This document shows positions 1 to 9,774 of a stretch of 64,000 bases of DNA, one piece after another (positions within the stretch are counted from its first letter, which is position 1; every line of letters begins with the position of its first letter). The notes beneath the pieces are model-generated. The model ran no database searches. It was not told where the DNA came from and saw only the letters and a list, made by a program, of their open reading frames with translations. The translations under genes and the position numbers were made by a program. The DNA is from Granulicella paludicola (GTDB lineage Bacteria; Acidobacteriota; Terriglobia; Terriglobales; Acidobacteriaceae). The stretch covers positions 248,001 to 312,000 of the forward strand of contig NZ_JAGSYC010000020.1 of assembly GCF_025685545.1 (NCBI RefSeq). The letters run 5' to 3'.

Positions 1-1
1 C

Positions 2-862
<861 letters not shown>

Positions 863-886
863 GATTGATCCGCAAGAAGAGCACAA

Positions 887-910
887 GCAGATTCCCTTCG
901 GGAATGACAA
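887..910. repeat. Short hairpin repeat, GCAG...ATGACAA family
   Basis: The core ATTCCCTTCGGGAAT is a short palindrome flanked by GCAG and GACAA. The same unit recurs between genes across the window. This copy lies just after the ligA stop. Confidence 0.8.
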
Positions 911-922
911 GGATTAAATGCT

Positions 923-953
923 GAAGGGCGTGGAGATTGTCTCCACGCCCTTC
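923..953. terminator. Bidirectional hairpin terminator between ligA and the M61 peptidase gene
   Basis: A perfect 14-bp stem (923-936 pairing with 940-953) has a 3-base loop and is followed by ACCGCTTTT. It sits between two convergent genes and probably ends transcription from both sides. Confidence 0.8.
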
Positions 954-969
954 ACCGCTTTTCTGAGGC

Positions 970-2931
970 TTACTTCTGTTCGTGTGTGTGCTCAGGCTTG
1001 TAGTCCGGCGCATGTTGCGGTGTAGTGAGCGGTGCCGCGATGTCGCTGAGGTAGTCGGGGGTGCCGTCTACGCGCTGCAGAGTCGGGTACTTCTCACCAT
1101 CGTGATAGTTGATGTTGACGGTTTCAACGGTGCCTTCGTGCGAGACCAGCAGGTGAATAGGCTCGGTCTTGCCAGCGGCATCCTTCACTGCCTTGTTAAT
1201 GGCCTCCGCTGAGTACGTCTGACCGTTCACCGCGATGATCTGCTCGCCAGGGTAGAGCTTGGCTGCGTCAGCGGGACCGCCGTAGCGGACATCGCCGATG
1301 GTAGCTGCTCCAGAAGCCGCTGGGCCACGACCGCCGCCGATGCGGATGCCGATGGAGTACCAGAGGCTGGCTGTTCCCATGCCGCGACCGGCCTTGCTGG
1401 CAGCGGAAGGTGATGGGTGATCCAGGTAGACCAGCTTGTAGCCGCCCTGCGTGATGCCGTTGACATCAGCGCGCGGGTTGATGCCGTTGATCTTTTCGCG
1501 GAGCAGTTTGTCCCAGTCATAGGGAACGACCTCGTTCAGGTCCTTCACGAGCTCAGGGAACTCATAGCCGACGATCTCTGGGCCGGTGGAACCGCCTTTG
1601 CCGAGGAATATCTTCTGGAAGTCGGTAAGGGACTTCTTATTGTCGGTGAGCTGACGGATCTTTGTGTCGACGTCGGTCCAGACGAGCAGGCCTTCGTAGT
1701 AGTAGTCCTGGCCGCGCTTCCAGTTGGACCAACGCTGATCGCCACCGCGAAGGATACTGGCAGCGATGCCGGTGTCTTCTGTGGAGCGCCAGTCGCGACC
1801 GGGCTGGTTATCAAGATAAGCAGCGACGCCCGCGATGGTGTCGAGGTACTCCTGCTTCGAGATCATGGTCGAGCGTGCGGAGAGTACATTGCCCATGTAC
1901 TGCGTCATGCCTTCGTAGACCCAGAGCAGATCGCCTTGCTCGGCCGTCGCGAAGGTGGGCTGATTGAGGCGAGCGGGGCGGCGATATTTGCCGTTCCAGG
2001 AGTGCGTGTACTCGTGGGCGAGCAGGTCGTCGGCGTGGTTGACGTCGGAGAAGCTCTTCTCGCCTTCGCCGTTGTCGGAGGACTGGCCGTGCTCGAGGCC
2101 TTCGCCGCCGGCGACGTCCGAGAGCGTCAGCAGGAAGTGATAGACGTTGTAGTGATGCGAGCCGTAGGCAGCATTGGCCTCTCGGACGAGGTTGGAGATG
2201 CGGGCGATGTACTCGGCCGAGAGGTCCTGATCGCCGGGATCGTCGGCTACAACGTCGATGTAGTGCTTGGTCGGGAGCTCGGTGGCGAGAGGGAACTCGT
2301 GGAAGTACTGGCCAGCGATGACTGGCGAGTCCTGAAGCTGCTCGATGTTGGTTGCAGCGTAGTGCGTGGTGACTGAGCCTGCGGGCGGCGTGTGATCCTG
2401 CTCGTTGACGCCGGTTGTTGGCGGCGGAGCTCCGGTTCCGGTGGGTTGCAGCGCGGTGCCGATTCCCCAGCCGGGAAGGACAGTTACGGACGGCTCGACG
2501 GGAATGTCTTTGGTGGTCTTGTCTGCGGGATAGAGGAGGAGCTTTTCCCACTCGAGGACAGCCATGTGATCGCTGACGCGTGAGGTGACGATGCAGTCGA
2601 GATGCGCGTGGATGCTGCTGACACCTTTGGGAACGGTAAGGTGGAACTCGTAGAGTTCGACGTCGTCGCGGCGCCACTTGAGGGTTTCGCCGTCGGCGGT
2701 GAAGACGACGCCAGTGATGTCTTCCACGGGACCTGTTGGGCGGTGATTGCCGGGAATCCATTTGGGCGTGGTGAGCGTGAGCGCGCCTGGTTTTACGGGG
2801 ATGTCGATTTCGGCGTGATAGAGGCGGCGAGGCGCTTCGGAGAGGTCCGCTGTGATCTTGATAGGAGCCTGAGCGAAGACTGCGGTGGAGAGCAGGGTCG
2901 CTGCGGCGAGGACGCTGGTACGGATTTGCAT
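970..2931 (-). CDS. Secreted M61 family metallopeptidase with PDZ domain
   Basis: This is a glycyl-aminopeptidase-like zinc peptidase, predicted to be exported. An N-terminal signal (MQIRTSVLAAATLLSTAVFAQ) leads into the M61 beta domain. A gluzincin site HEYTH lies at about residues 306-310, and a PDZ domain near the C-terminus contains GPADAAKLYPGEQIIAVNGQ. The chosen ATG at 2931 is preceded by GAGG about 9 bases upstream and begins directly with the signal peptide; an in-frame start at 2985 would add 18 uncharacteristic residues. Its 5' untranslated region runs into the larger repeat element at 2956-3214. The physiological substrate cannot be told from sequence. Confidence 0.9.
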   Translation of the reverse strand: MQIRTSVLAAATLLSTAVFAQAPIKITADLSEAPRRLYHAEIDIPVKPGALTLTTPKWIPGNHRPTGPVEDITGVVFTADGETLKWRRDDVELYEFHLTVPKGVSSIHAHLDCIVTSRVSDHMAVLEWEKLLLYPADKTTKDIPVEPSVTVLPGWGIGTALQPTGTGAPPPTTGVNEQDHTPPAGSVTTHYAATNIEQLQDSPVIAGQYFHEFPLATELPTKHYIDVVADDPGDQDLSAEYIARISNLVREANAAYGSHHYNVYHFLLTLSDVAGGEGLEHGQSSDNGEGEKSFSDVNHADDLLAHEYTHSWNGKYRRPARLNQPTFATAEQGDLLWVYEGMTQYMGNVLSARSTMISKQEYLDTIAGVAAYLDNQPGRDWRSTEDTGIAASILRGGDQRWSNWKRGQDYYYEGLLVWTDVDTKIRQLTDNKKSLTDFQKIFLGKGGSTGPEIVGYEFPELVKDLNEVVPYDWDKLLREKINGINPRADVNGITQGGYKLVYLDHPSPSAASKAGRGMGTASLWYSIGIRIGGGRGPAASGAATIGDVRYGGPADAAKLYPGEQIIAVNGQTYSAEAINKAVKDAAGKTEPIHLLVSHEGTVETVNINYHDGEKYPTLQRVDGTPDYLSDIAAPLTTPQHAPDYKPEHTHEQK

Positions 2932-2955
2932 GAAGATGGAACCTCGAGGGGATGG

Positions 2956-3214
2956 TACCCCCCTCCCCCCATACTTTAGGGCCAAAGTCTTGGAAAGAAA
3001 GGGATGGAGGGAGATACTTGGTATGTCATTTCACAGGTGTCGACTACGGTCGGTGTCTTGTGAAGGCCTGAAGTAAGTGCTGGCCAAGGGACGAGCGGGG
3101 TCTCTGGCAAGTTTCTTGCATTGATCTCTATTTAAAGTATAGCAACCTGGACAGGGTAAACATGCAACTCTATTTGGTTTGATTTGTTGGGGTTACAGCG
3201 TTTGGGGGTTGACA
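2956..3214. repeat. Intergenic element copy A (about 259 bp, related to 56371-56604)
   Basis: It begins TACCCCCCTCCCCCCATAC and ends GGGGGTTGACA. Inside are the blocks CCAAAGTCTT, TCTCTATT, AGCAACCTGG and ATGCAACT. The same blocks occur in the same order in copy B at 56371-56604. The middle is diverged. No protein reading frame is convincing. This fills most of the stretch of about 420 bp between the M61 gene and the gene at 3354. Confidence 0.65.
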
Positions 3215-3321
3215 GCGTAAGGCAGGGAGTGGGGAGTGGGAAGAGCGGGGCACGCTCTTGTAAGGTTTGGAGATAGAGAGATTTTTTTGATACCTAACCA
3301 ACGGGAGGTGCGTCTATATTA

Positions 3322-3345
3322 TAAATACGTACTAGTACGTATTTA
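3322..3345. promoter_or_regulatory. Perfect 24-bp palindromic operator, probably for a TetR-type repressor
   Basis: The bases form an uninterrupted inverted repeat centred on ACTAGT with the inner sequence TACGTACTAGTACGTA. It overlaps AT-rich promoter-like sequence (TATATTATAAA, 3315-3325) and ends next to the ribosome binding site of the following gene. A dimeric repressor bound here would block transcription. The TetR gene at 4522-5145 is the obvious candidate partner. Confidence 0.75.
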
Positions 3346-3353
3346 GGAGAGTG

Positions 3354-4337
3354 ATGAAGAATTTGCCCTTTGCCCCCGTTGTCGTAGCTGTTCATGCGCT
3401 TCTTTTGGTCCCGGTGCCGATGCGGGCACAGGGTTTGCAGCCTGTGCCGGGGACTTCGGCTATGGCTTCACCTGCGCTCTGGCAGTCCAGCAAGGCCGTG
3501 CATGTGGATGGTCTGCCGGACATCAAGCCGCACAAGAAGGGCACGCTGCTCTTCGGACCGGATGCGCTGACGTTCACGGACAAGGCTGGCAGCACGTCGA
3601 TTCTTCGCTCGGATGTGACGGCGGTGAGCGCGGGGAACCAACGGGTGGAGATCGGCGGGTTTGGGATGAGAATTGTGCGGGGCGTCATTCCCGATGGGGG
3701 AGGACTGGCGGCTGCGGCGGTACTGCATCATCGGATCGATCTGCTGACGGTGGAGTTCAGGGACGCGCGCGACGGCCAACATGCGGCGGTCTTCCTTCTG
3801 CCGGCGAACGAGGCGGAGCGAGCGTTGCAGAGCTTCGCTCTGGTTCCGGTTCCGGTACAGCCGAAGGTTACGGCGAAGTGTGAGGGTGTTCCGAGGGATC
3901 CGCACAGTGTGCTGGTGGCGGCTCCGGAGTGGGACAAGGCGCAGGTGCCGGCGGTGTATCGGGCGCTGGTGTATGAGCATCTGGTGGAGCGACTGCGAAA
4001 GGCGAAGGAGATGGGCAAGGTGTACCGCTCCGGCGAGGAGGGTGAGGCGAAGGGATGCCCGGCGTACACGGTGAAGATTGCGGTGTCGGCGTTCAAGGAG
4101 GGGAACTCGGTGAAGAGGGCGGCGCTGGGCCCTGTCGGGTTTTTTGTGGGGACGACTCAGATGGTGTTCGATGTAACGTTTACGGATGCCGCGGGGACGC
4201 TGCACAGCACCGAGCAGATCAAGGCGACGATGCGGGGCGAGTCCGAGAGCACGGATGTGGCGGACCATCTGGCGAAGAATGTGGTGAAGCACTATGCGAG
4301 GGTGGTGCGAACCGGGGGTGCTGTTCAGGGGAGCTAG
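3354..4337 (+). CDS. Secreted protein of unknown function
   Basis: I do not recognise a family with certainty. The 327-residue product starts with a signal peptide (KNLPFAPVVVAVHALLLVPV ending near MRAQ). The N-terminal half contains a segment resembling a small beta domain (GTLLFGPDALTFTDKAG). The C-terminal half carries VGFFVGTTQMVFDVTFTDAA followed by a hydrophilic helix; this is faintly like DUF4410-type envelope proteins, but only weakly. ATG 3354 is preferred over GTG 3351 because AGGAGA (3345-3350) is then better spaced. The palindromic operator directly upstream and the TetR gene downstream suggest repressor control. Confidence 0.7.
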   Translation: MKNLPFAPVVVAVHALLLVPVPMRAQGLQPVPGTSAMASPALWQSSKAVHVDGLPDIKPHKKGTLLFGPDALTFTDKAGSTSILRSDVTAVSAGNQRVEIGGFGMRIVRGVIPDGGGLAAAAVLHHRIDLLTVEFRDARDGQHAAVFLLPANEAERALQSFALVPVPVQPKVTAKCEGVPRDPHSVLVAAPEWDKAQVPAVYRALVYEHLVERLRKAKEMGKVYRSGEEGEAKGCPAYTVKIAVSAFKEGNSVKRAALGPVGFFVGTTQMVFDVTFTDAAGTLHSTEQIKATMRGESESTDVADHLAKNVVKHYARVVRTGGAVQGS

Positions 4338-4351
4338 AGTCGTGGAGGTGA

Positions 4352-4391
4352 GGGGGTACGCTTCGCCCCCAGCGGACAAGAAGCCGTCCGC
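4352..4391. other. Two successive short hairpins after the gene at 3354
   Basis: GGGGG/CCCCC (4352-4356 with 4366-4370) and GCGGAC/GTCCGC (4372-4377 with 4386-4391) form adjacent stems between the unknown gene and tetR. There is no T-tract, so termination is uncertain. Confidence 0.4.
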
Positions 4392-4521
4392 CGGGGCTCC
4401 CGGCTCCGGACTGGGCTGTGATGTGGCCGCGCCTTTGGCGCTATACAAAACGGCAGACCTTGGAAGCAGAGAGGTTCGTGTACTTCCAAATGCGTCGATA
4501 CAACCTAGAATGGGACGCGAG

Positions 4522-5145
4522 ATGACTGCCAAGAAACTTACTACCAAGCACGAGCTGAAGACCCGGGAGACGCGCGAGCAGCTGTTGAAGGCTGCGGAGA
4601 CGATCTTTGCGCGGGATGGCTACCAGGGTGCGGAGCTTGGCCAGATTGCCGCGCTGGCCGGGAGGACAAAGGGTGCGATCTATGCGCAGTTTGCGAGCAA
4701 GGAAGAGGTGTTCCTGGCGCTGATCGAGGACAACCGGCAACACTATCGCGCGAAGATGGAGGCGCTGCTGGCGGAGTCTACGACGATAGAAGGAAACCTG
4801 GAGGCGCTGCGCTCGTTTTACCAGAACATGGCGGAGAACCGGACGTGGCGGCTGCTGCTGCTGGAGTACAAGCTGTTCGCGATCCGTCATCCAGAGTCGA
4901 AGGCGCGGTTGCGGGGGTTTATGGATCAATCCCTGTCGGCACTGGATGAGGAGAGAATTGCCGCGATCCTGGGGCCAGCGCCAGCTGGGGGAATTAGCCG
5001 TGTGGCGGCGATTTTGTCGATGCAGCCGGTGGTGTCGGCGCTGTCGCTGGAGTGGGAATTTGCGAGAGCGGTTGGGCAGGACGAATTGAGGAGAGTGGTG
5101 GATCGGATGTTTGATGCGTTGCTGGGAGTAGGGAGTAGGGAGTAG
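4522..5145 (+). CDS. TetR/AcrR family transcriptional regulator
   Basis: The product is a 207-residue dimeric repressor. The N-terminal HTH lies in about residues 10-60, with ETREQLLKAAETIFARDGYQ followed by the recognition helix region TKGAIYAQFASKEEVFLALI. The C-terminal ligand-binding domain is helical and not diagnostic. ATG 4522 is chosen because GGGA lies 6 bases upstream; ATG 4510 is possible. The last residues (GVGSRE) and the stop codon are encoded by the GGGAGTA tandem repeat that follows. The palindrome at 3322-3345 is a likely operator. The ligand is unknown. Confidence 0.88.
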   Translation: MTAKKLTTKHELKTRETREQLLKAAETIFARDGYQGAELGQIAALAGRTKGAIYAQFASKEEVFLALIEDNRQHYRAKMEALLAESTTIEGNLEALRSFYQNMAENRTWRLLLLEYKLFAIRHPESKARLRGFMDQSLSALDEERIAAILGPAPAGGISRVAAILSMQPVVSALSLEWEFARAVGQDELRRVVDRMFDALLGVGSRE

Positions 5146-5206
5146 GGAGTAGGGAAGAGCAAGAGCAAGAGCAAGAGCAAAAGCAGATTCCCTTCGGGAA
5201 TGACAA
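5124..5206. repeat. Microsatellite-like repeats plus hairpin repeat at the 3' end of tetR
   Basis: Four copies of GGGAGTA (5124-5151) include the tetR stop codon. Four copies of GAGCAA follow (5157-5180). Then comes a copy of the GCAG...ATGACAA hairpin repeat (5183-5206). An A-rich stretch continues to about 5275 with no gene in it. Confidence 0.8.
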
Positions 5207-5278
5207 AACAAGAAACAAAACAAGAGGAATAAAACAAGAAGAACCAAACGAACGAACAAACAAATAGAAAAAGTTGGG

Positions 5279-6700
5279 TCAGGCTTTGGAGCGGTTGTTG
5301 AGGGCGAGCCAGCTGAGGGCGATGGCGAGGTAGGCTGCGTAGATGTAGGGGAAGTAGCGCATCGGGCTCGGGGGGATGGGGTAGATGTTACTGGCGATGG
5401 CGGCGAGCATGGCGAGAGTTGCGAGCGTTGTTAAGATGGCGGTGGCGAGGAAGCTGGGCCTCTTGAGGCGGTGGAAGAAGAGGGCGATGGCGACCATGCC
5501 GTAGGCGGTAAGGAAGCCGTAGACGGCGAGGGTGCCCATCCAGCCGTAGATGTCGGCGCCGGTGGTGCCGTGGAGGGCGAGGGCGGCTGCGGGGAGGAAG
5601 GCGAGCGTCGCGGCGAGGATGCTGGCGGTGCCGGGGGTTTCGTTGTGGGCGTGGGTGGTGGAGAGGCTCTTGTGGGCGAGGCCGTGGTGGGCCATGAGGA
5701 GCAGGACGCGGGAGGCGGCGATGACGCAGGCGAGGGTGGCGGCGAACATGCTGACGAGGACGCCGATGTCGATGAGGATGCCGAGGGGGGCGACTCCGGC
5801 TTGCGCAGCGAGGTAATGGAAGGGAGCGGCGGACTGGTCGAGGGGTGTGGAAGAGCTGTGGAAGCCGAGGGTTTCGCCGTAGCTGCAGACGACGAAGAAG
5901 GCACCGGAGAGGATGGCACTCTGTATGACGGCGCGGGGGATGGTGCGGAGAGGATCTTTCGCTTCGGCGCCGAGGGTGGTGGCGCTTTCAAAGCCGACGA
6001 AGCTGAAGATGGCAAGCATGACGCCGAGGCCGATGTTGCGGAAGGACATGGTGCGGAGGGTGAATTGCGCGTAGTCGAGGTGCAGGCCGTGCCTGAGGAG
6101 GATGAGTGCGATGACGACGGCGATGAGACAGACGGATGCGCCTTCGATATAGAGCATGAGGCGGGCGGAGACCTGGATGTCGCGGTAGGCGACCCAGCCT
6201 GCTCCGATGGAGGCGATGGCGACGAGGACGAAGGCGAGGAGGCGAGCGGCCACGACCGGGATGGTGGTGAGGCCTAGATCGCCGAGGAGCGTTCCGGAGA
6301 AGAAGACGAAGCCACCGATGACGGCCGAGGCGGTGGTTATGTAGGCGAAGAAGAGGGCCCAGGCGGTGAGCGAGGAGAGCGACGGCGGTAGCGAGAGGCG
6401 GGTGTAGGAGAAGAGCGAGCCGGGGGAGGAGCTCTCGCGGGCGAAGGGTGCGATGGTGAGGCTGATGAGGACCATCAGTACGGTCGCGATGAGGTAGGCG
6501 ATGGCGGTGCCTTGTCCGGCGAGGGCGAAGACGAGGGGCACGGTGAGCGCGGGCGAGGTGCTGGGCGCGATGGTGGAGATGGACTGGGCGAGGGTTTCGA
6601 GGGGCGAGAGGATGTTGTGGCGGAGGCCGAAGTTTTCGATCGCGATGAGCTTGGCGCCGTCGTGGTGTGCGACTGCGGGTTCGCCTTGGGAGGGGGTCAT
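5279..6700 (-). CDS. APC superfamily amino-acid permease
   Basis: This is an inner-membrane amino-acid or amine transporter of 473 residues, with about twelve hydrophobic segments. The N-terminus shows the APC signature region (LSPLETLAQSISTIAPSTSP, about residues 31-50), and the middle has FVGFESATTLGAEAKDP, typical of the GABA-permease/amino-acid branch. The C-terminal helices are complete. It stands alone, converging on tetR, with an intergenic region upstream shared with the next minus-strand gene. Substrate specificity cannot be assigned. Confidence 0.88.
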   Translation of the reverse strand: MTPSQGEPAVAHHDGAKLIAIENFGLRHNILSPLETLAQSISTIAPSTSPALTVPLVFALAGQGTAIAYLIATVLMVLISLTIAPFARESSSPGSLFSYTRLSLPPSLSSLTAWALFFAYITTASAVIGGFVFFSGTLLGDLGLTTIPVVAARLLAFVLVAIASIGAGWVAYRDIQVSARLMLYIEGASVCLIAVVIALILLRHGLHLDYAQFTLRTMSFRNIGLGVMLAIFSFVGFESATTLGAEAKDPLRTIPRAVIQSAILSGAFFVVCSYGETLGFHSSSTPLDQSAAPFHYLAAQAGVAPLGILIDIGVLVSMFAATLACVIAASRVLLLMAHHGLAHKSLSTTHAHNETPGTASILAATLAFLPAAALALHGTTGADIYGWMGTLAVYGFLTAYGMVAIALFFHRLKRPSFLATAILTTLATLAMLAAIASNIYPIPPSPMRYFPYIYAAYLAIALSWLALNNRSKA

Positions 6701-6866
6701 GCGCAGGGGGACCTCGGGTGTTGGGGGGTGTGAGGTCTATTGTGGCATGACGGGGAGTCGGGAGGAGGGGTATGTGAGAAGTGGCAAGTGGTAAGGAGTG
6801 GTCGGCGTCTTAACGCGCGATGCCCACCCTAGCCGCAAAAGCGCGGCGAAGATGGGCACCCGGAAA

Positions 6867-6890
6867 GCAGATTCCCTGCGGGAATGACAA
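6867..6890. repeat. Short hairpin repeat, GCAG...ATGACAA family (TGC loop variant)
   Basis: The core ATTCCCTGCGGGAAT is flanked by GCAG and GACAA. It lies between the lipoprotein gene and the permease gene. The rest of 6701-6907 holds no gene I can support. Confidence 0.75.
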
Positions 6891-6907
6891 AGCGAAACAG
6901 CTGACTT

Positions 6908-9460
6908 TTAGAGGGGGCGCTTGCCGATCCAGCCGTTGAAGGTGGCGAAGGCGGTGGGGGAGACGGTGGGGGTGGCCAGGCCGATGTATTCGACGACGAC
7001 GTTGTAGCCGCTGTAGACGGCCCAGACGTCACCGCAACGGTCGATGGCGAGGTCAGCGCTGTTGGTGCTGTTTGTGGTGCCGATGTCTCCGAAGCCGGCG
7101 GTTGGGCTGAGAGCGGTGCCGGAGGGGGTGAAGGCGGAGAGGCTGTTGCCGGTGGCGGCGTTGGCGACCCAGATGTTGCCGGCGCCGTCGACTGCGGTGG
7201 CTGCTGGAGTGTTGAGCCCGCCGCCGGTGAAGGTGTAGGAGACGCCGTTCGTCTTGAGCGCATAGTTGTAGCCGACGATGGTCGAAGTGGGGTTGCTGCT
7301 GGGGATGGCCCAGAAGGTGTTGTTGGCGTCAAGTGAAGAGAAGTAAACGGCGTTGGACGCGCTGCCTGCGCTGAAGCCGGAGACGCTGTAGGTGCAGTTG
7401 GCGGTTGCGGGGTTGGCGACGCAGAGGGTGCCGAGGTTGTTGACGACGTAGTAGAGGCCGTTGCTATCGAAGTAGCCGTTGTGGGTGTAGGTGGTGAGGG
7501 AGCCGAGGGTGGAGTTGTTGCTGCTCCAGGCAGCGTTCGTGCCACCGCCGGTGTAGGGGATGTTCACGCCAGCGCTGGTGCGTTTGAAGATGGTGTTTTC
7601 GTAGTCGGCGTAGACGTTGCCGGCAGCGTCGATGGCGGCGTCGGTGCCGTTGAAGAAGAGGTCGCCGGTGAGGGGGTTGGTGGGAGCGGGGACGGAGGTG
7701 AGAAGGGCGCCTGCGTTGGAGAAACGCTGCAGGACGGTGGTGGCCTCGTTCATGATCCAGAGGTTGTTGCTGGAGTCGACGGCGACGCTGCGGGAGCGTG
7801 TGGCGGAGGCGAGGCCAGCGGCGTTGGCGTCGTAGTCGGGAGTGCCGCTGGTGAGGAGCTTGGTGGGCTGAGCGCCGTAGCTGCCGATCCAAAGGGCGTT
7901 GGCGCTACCGCTGAGGCCGGTTTCGGTGCCGACGGTCGTGCCGGCGTCGAGCGCGAGGATCTGGGGGTTGTTGATGAGGTTGTCGGTGCCGCCGTTGGAG
8001 GTGTTGATCTTGAACTGGATACCGAGGGTGAAGTCGGAGGGAGCGGCGGCGAGGTTGGGAGCGAAGGGGACGTTGCCGGTGGGCAGGTTGTAAAGCGTCG
8101 AGACGAAGCTGGTGTTGCTGGTGCCGGCGGGGAAGTTGGCGATGTTGAAGGCCGCGGCTGCGATGTCGGTGGGTTTGGTGCCAGTGGTGGCACCGGTGGA
8201 GGTCGCGGTGGCGAAGAGGGTGGTGCACTGCGAGGAGGCAGTGGCGGCGGTGTTGTTGGAGTCGACGCAGGCGGCAAGGATGTTGCCGAGGGTGTCGAGG
8301 GTGGCCTGGGGTACGGTGCCATTGCCAGCTGGGGTGGTGAGGCGGGCGATGTGGCCTTCTCCAGCGAAGGTGGTGCTGGAGTTTGAGCCCTGAATGTCGT
8401 AGAGGAGGTAGGCGTTGTTGAATGCCTGGACCATGCTGCCGGTGACGTAGCCGGGCATGGTGGTCTTGTTGAGGGTGCCGGTCTGGTTGACGCCGATGTG
8501 GAAGGCGTCGGTGCCGAAGGCGGCGGTGGCGTAGGCGAGCGCGGCGGTGGAGATCTCGTTCATGTAGATGAAGGAGATGACGCCTGCGAAGGTGCCGCTG
8601 GAGGGACAGATGCCGAGGGCGGCCATGTTGACAACGGCGGGGTTGTTGGCTGGGTTCGCGGTGGCGGAGGCGGTGAGACCGCTGTAGGTGGTGGCAGAGA
8701 TGTTGGTTCTGGTGGAAGAGTTGTAGGTGCTGGTGGTGGTGGCGAAGGTGGTGGTGGTGAGGCTGGTGGAGAGGACGGTCTGGGTAGTGCCGTTGAGGTA
8801 GCTGAGGCTGCCGGTGAGGCCGCTGAGGCTGACGACCTCGCCAACGAAGTAGAGCTCGGTGGTGGAGGTTGTGAAGGTGAAAGTGGCGGTCTGGGCGGAG
8901 CCGGTGCCCGAGGTGCCGCTGACGACGACCTTGGAGATGGTGCTGGCGGAGTTGTTGGGAGTGACGGGGCTGCCACCGACGGCGGCGATGTAGACGGGCT
9001 GGTTGACGGTGCAGGCATAGTCGCCGGTGAGGTTGAAGTTGCCATTGGCATCGGTGGTGACGTAGTACATGCCGTTGGTGACGCCGCCGGAGGTGTCCTG
9101 AGTTACGGGGTAGCCGCCGGTGGTGGAGCTGGTGCTGTTCATCAGCGAGGTGGCGAGGCCGTAGTTGGCGGTGGTGCTGGGGGTGAGGACGTAAACCTTG
9201 GCGTTAACGATGGGGGCATGTCCTCCATACACAGAGCCAGAGGTGGAGGTGGCATCGGAGGTGACGCCGGAGCCGGAGGTGGTGGCGACGGGGGTATCGG
9301 GCATGACGAAGGTGCCGGTGCAGCCGGAGAGAGTAAAGGCTGCGCAGGTGAGGAGGCCTGCAAGCAGGCAGGCGCCTGTGCGCTGGATCGAGGAGGCGAA
9401 AGAGAGAGGGCGCGCTTCGACGCGTTCGCTCGAGCGGAGCGATTCAGTGTGCAGAGTCAT
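6908..9460 (-). CDS. Large secreted lipoprotein with C-terminal beta-propeller (NHL-like) region
   Basis: The 850-residue product begins with a basic stretch and a hydrophobic segment ending in the lipobox LSGC (about residues 44-47), so it is probably lipid-anchored at the cell surface. The N-terminal half is Ser/Thr/Gly-rich. The C-terminal third has repeated blade-like motifs (GSANALWIGSYG, VAVDSSNNLWIMNE, AIDAAGNVYADYE, AVDGAGNIWVANAATGN, AIDRCGDVWAVYSG), as in NHL or SMP-30-like propellers. No catalytic motif is evident. Acidobacteria often encode several such proteins. Exact role unknown. Confidence 0.8.
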   Translation of the reverse strand: MTLHTESLRSSERVEARPLSFASSIQRTGACLLAGLLTCAAFTLSGCTGTFVMPDTPVATTSGSGVTSDATSTSGSVYGGHAPIVNAKVYVLTPSTTANYGLATSLMNSTSSTTGGYPVTQDTSGGVTNGMYYVTTDANGNFNLTGDYACTVNQPVYIAAVGGSPVTPNNSASTISKVVVSGTSGTGSAQTATFTFTTSTTELYFVGEVVSLSGLTGSLSYLNGTTQTVLSTSLTTTTFATTTSTYNSSTRTNISATTYSGLTASATANPANNPAVVNMAALGICPSSGTFAGVISFIYMNEISTAALAYATAAFGTDAFHIGVNQTGTLNKTTMPGYVTGSMVQAFNNAYLLYDIQGSNSSTTFAGEGHIARLTTPAGNGTVPQATLDTLGNILAACVDSNNTAATASSQCTTLFATATSTGATTGTKPTDIAAAAFNIANFPAGTSNTSFVSTLYNLPTGNVPFAPNLAAAPSDFTLGIQFKINTSNGGTDNLINNPQILALDAGTTVGTETGLSGSANALWIGSYGAQPTKLLTSGTPDYDANAAGLASATRSRSVAVDSSNNLWIMNEATTVLQRFSNAGALLTSVPAPTNPLTGDLFFNGTDAAIDAAGNVYADYENTIFKRTSAGVNIPYTGGGTNAAWSSNNSTLGSLTTYTHNGYFDSNGLYYVVNNLGTLCVANPATANCTYSVSGFSAGSASNAVYFSSLDANNTFWAIPSSNPTSTIVGYNYALKTNGVSYTFTGGGLNTPAATAVDGAGNIWVANAATGNSLSAFTPSGTALSPTAGFGDIGTTNSTNSADLAIDRCGDVWAVYSGYNVVVEYIGLATPTVSPTAFATFNGWIGKRPL

Positions 9461-9774
9461 GTGGATAAGTCTTTCCGGCGTGCGGTTGATCTATTGGCGT
9501 CCGTGCCCAGCGTCGGCGCTGGTGCACAATCTAAAGCTATTGTCATTTCGGGAATAAATGAAGAGTCAAAACGCCCCGCGAGGTGAGTATGGTGTACTAC
9601 TTTTGGGGTAGTGCCGGGATGAATCTAAACGGCGGCGAGTGCGTGCGTAGAAGAGCTGTGAGGATTCATCATCCTTTAGCAAAGGTCAAAGCTGGACGCG
9701 CTAGGCTAGATGTCGAAGACCCTGTACGCGAGAGCCGTGATGCCCTGTGAGGCGCGGATCAGCGAAGGGTGCTG
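9461..9774. other. Divergent promoter region between the lipoprotein gene and phoB
   Basis: About 314 bp without a gene. It must hold promoters for both flanking genes. The one recognisable element is the PHO-box-like repeat at 9665-9684. Confidence 0.6.
9665..9684 (+). promoter_or_regulatory. PHO-box-like direct repeat upstream of phoB
   Basis: TTCATCATCCT is followed by TTAGCAAAG, giving TTCAT and TTAGC in 11-bp register. It aligns with similar sites upstream of the porin (12385-12404) and pstC (15640-15659). All three share TCCTTT. PhoB-type regulators bind 11-bp direct repeats, so this suggests autoregulation. Confidence 0.55.

Noticed and set aside
1417..2376. A 319-codon plus-strand frame inside the M61 gene
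   Set aside because: Antisense shadow of a peptidase with an intact active site.
5157..5180. GAGCAA repeats considered as a CRISPR or direct-repeat array
   Set aside because: Units are 6 bp with no spacers; this is a simple tandem repeat.
4926..5263. Short minus-strand frames containing LLPTPYSLLP and FVIPEGNLL
   Set aside because: They are translations of the GGGAGTA tandem repeats and of the hairpin repeat, not proteins.
8498..9586. A Gly/Glu/Val-rich 362-codon frame on the plus strand
   Set aside because: Its low-complexity composition mirrors the Ser/Thr-rich lipoprotein gene on the other strand.
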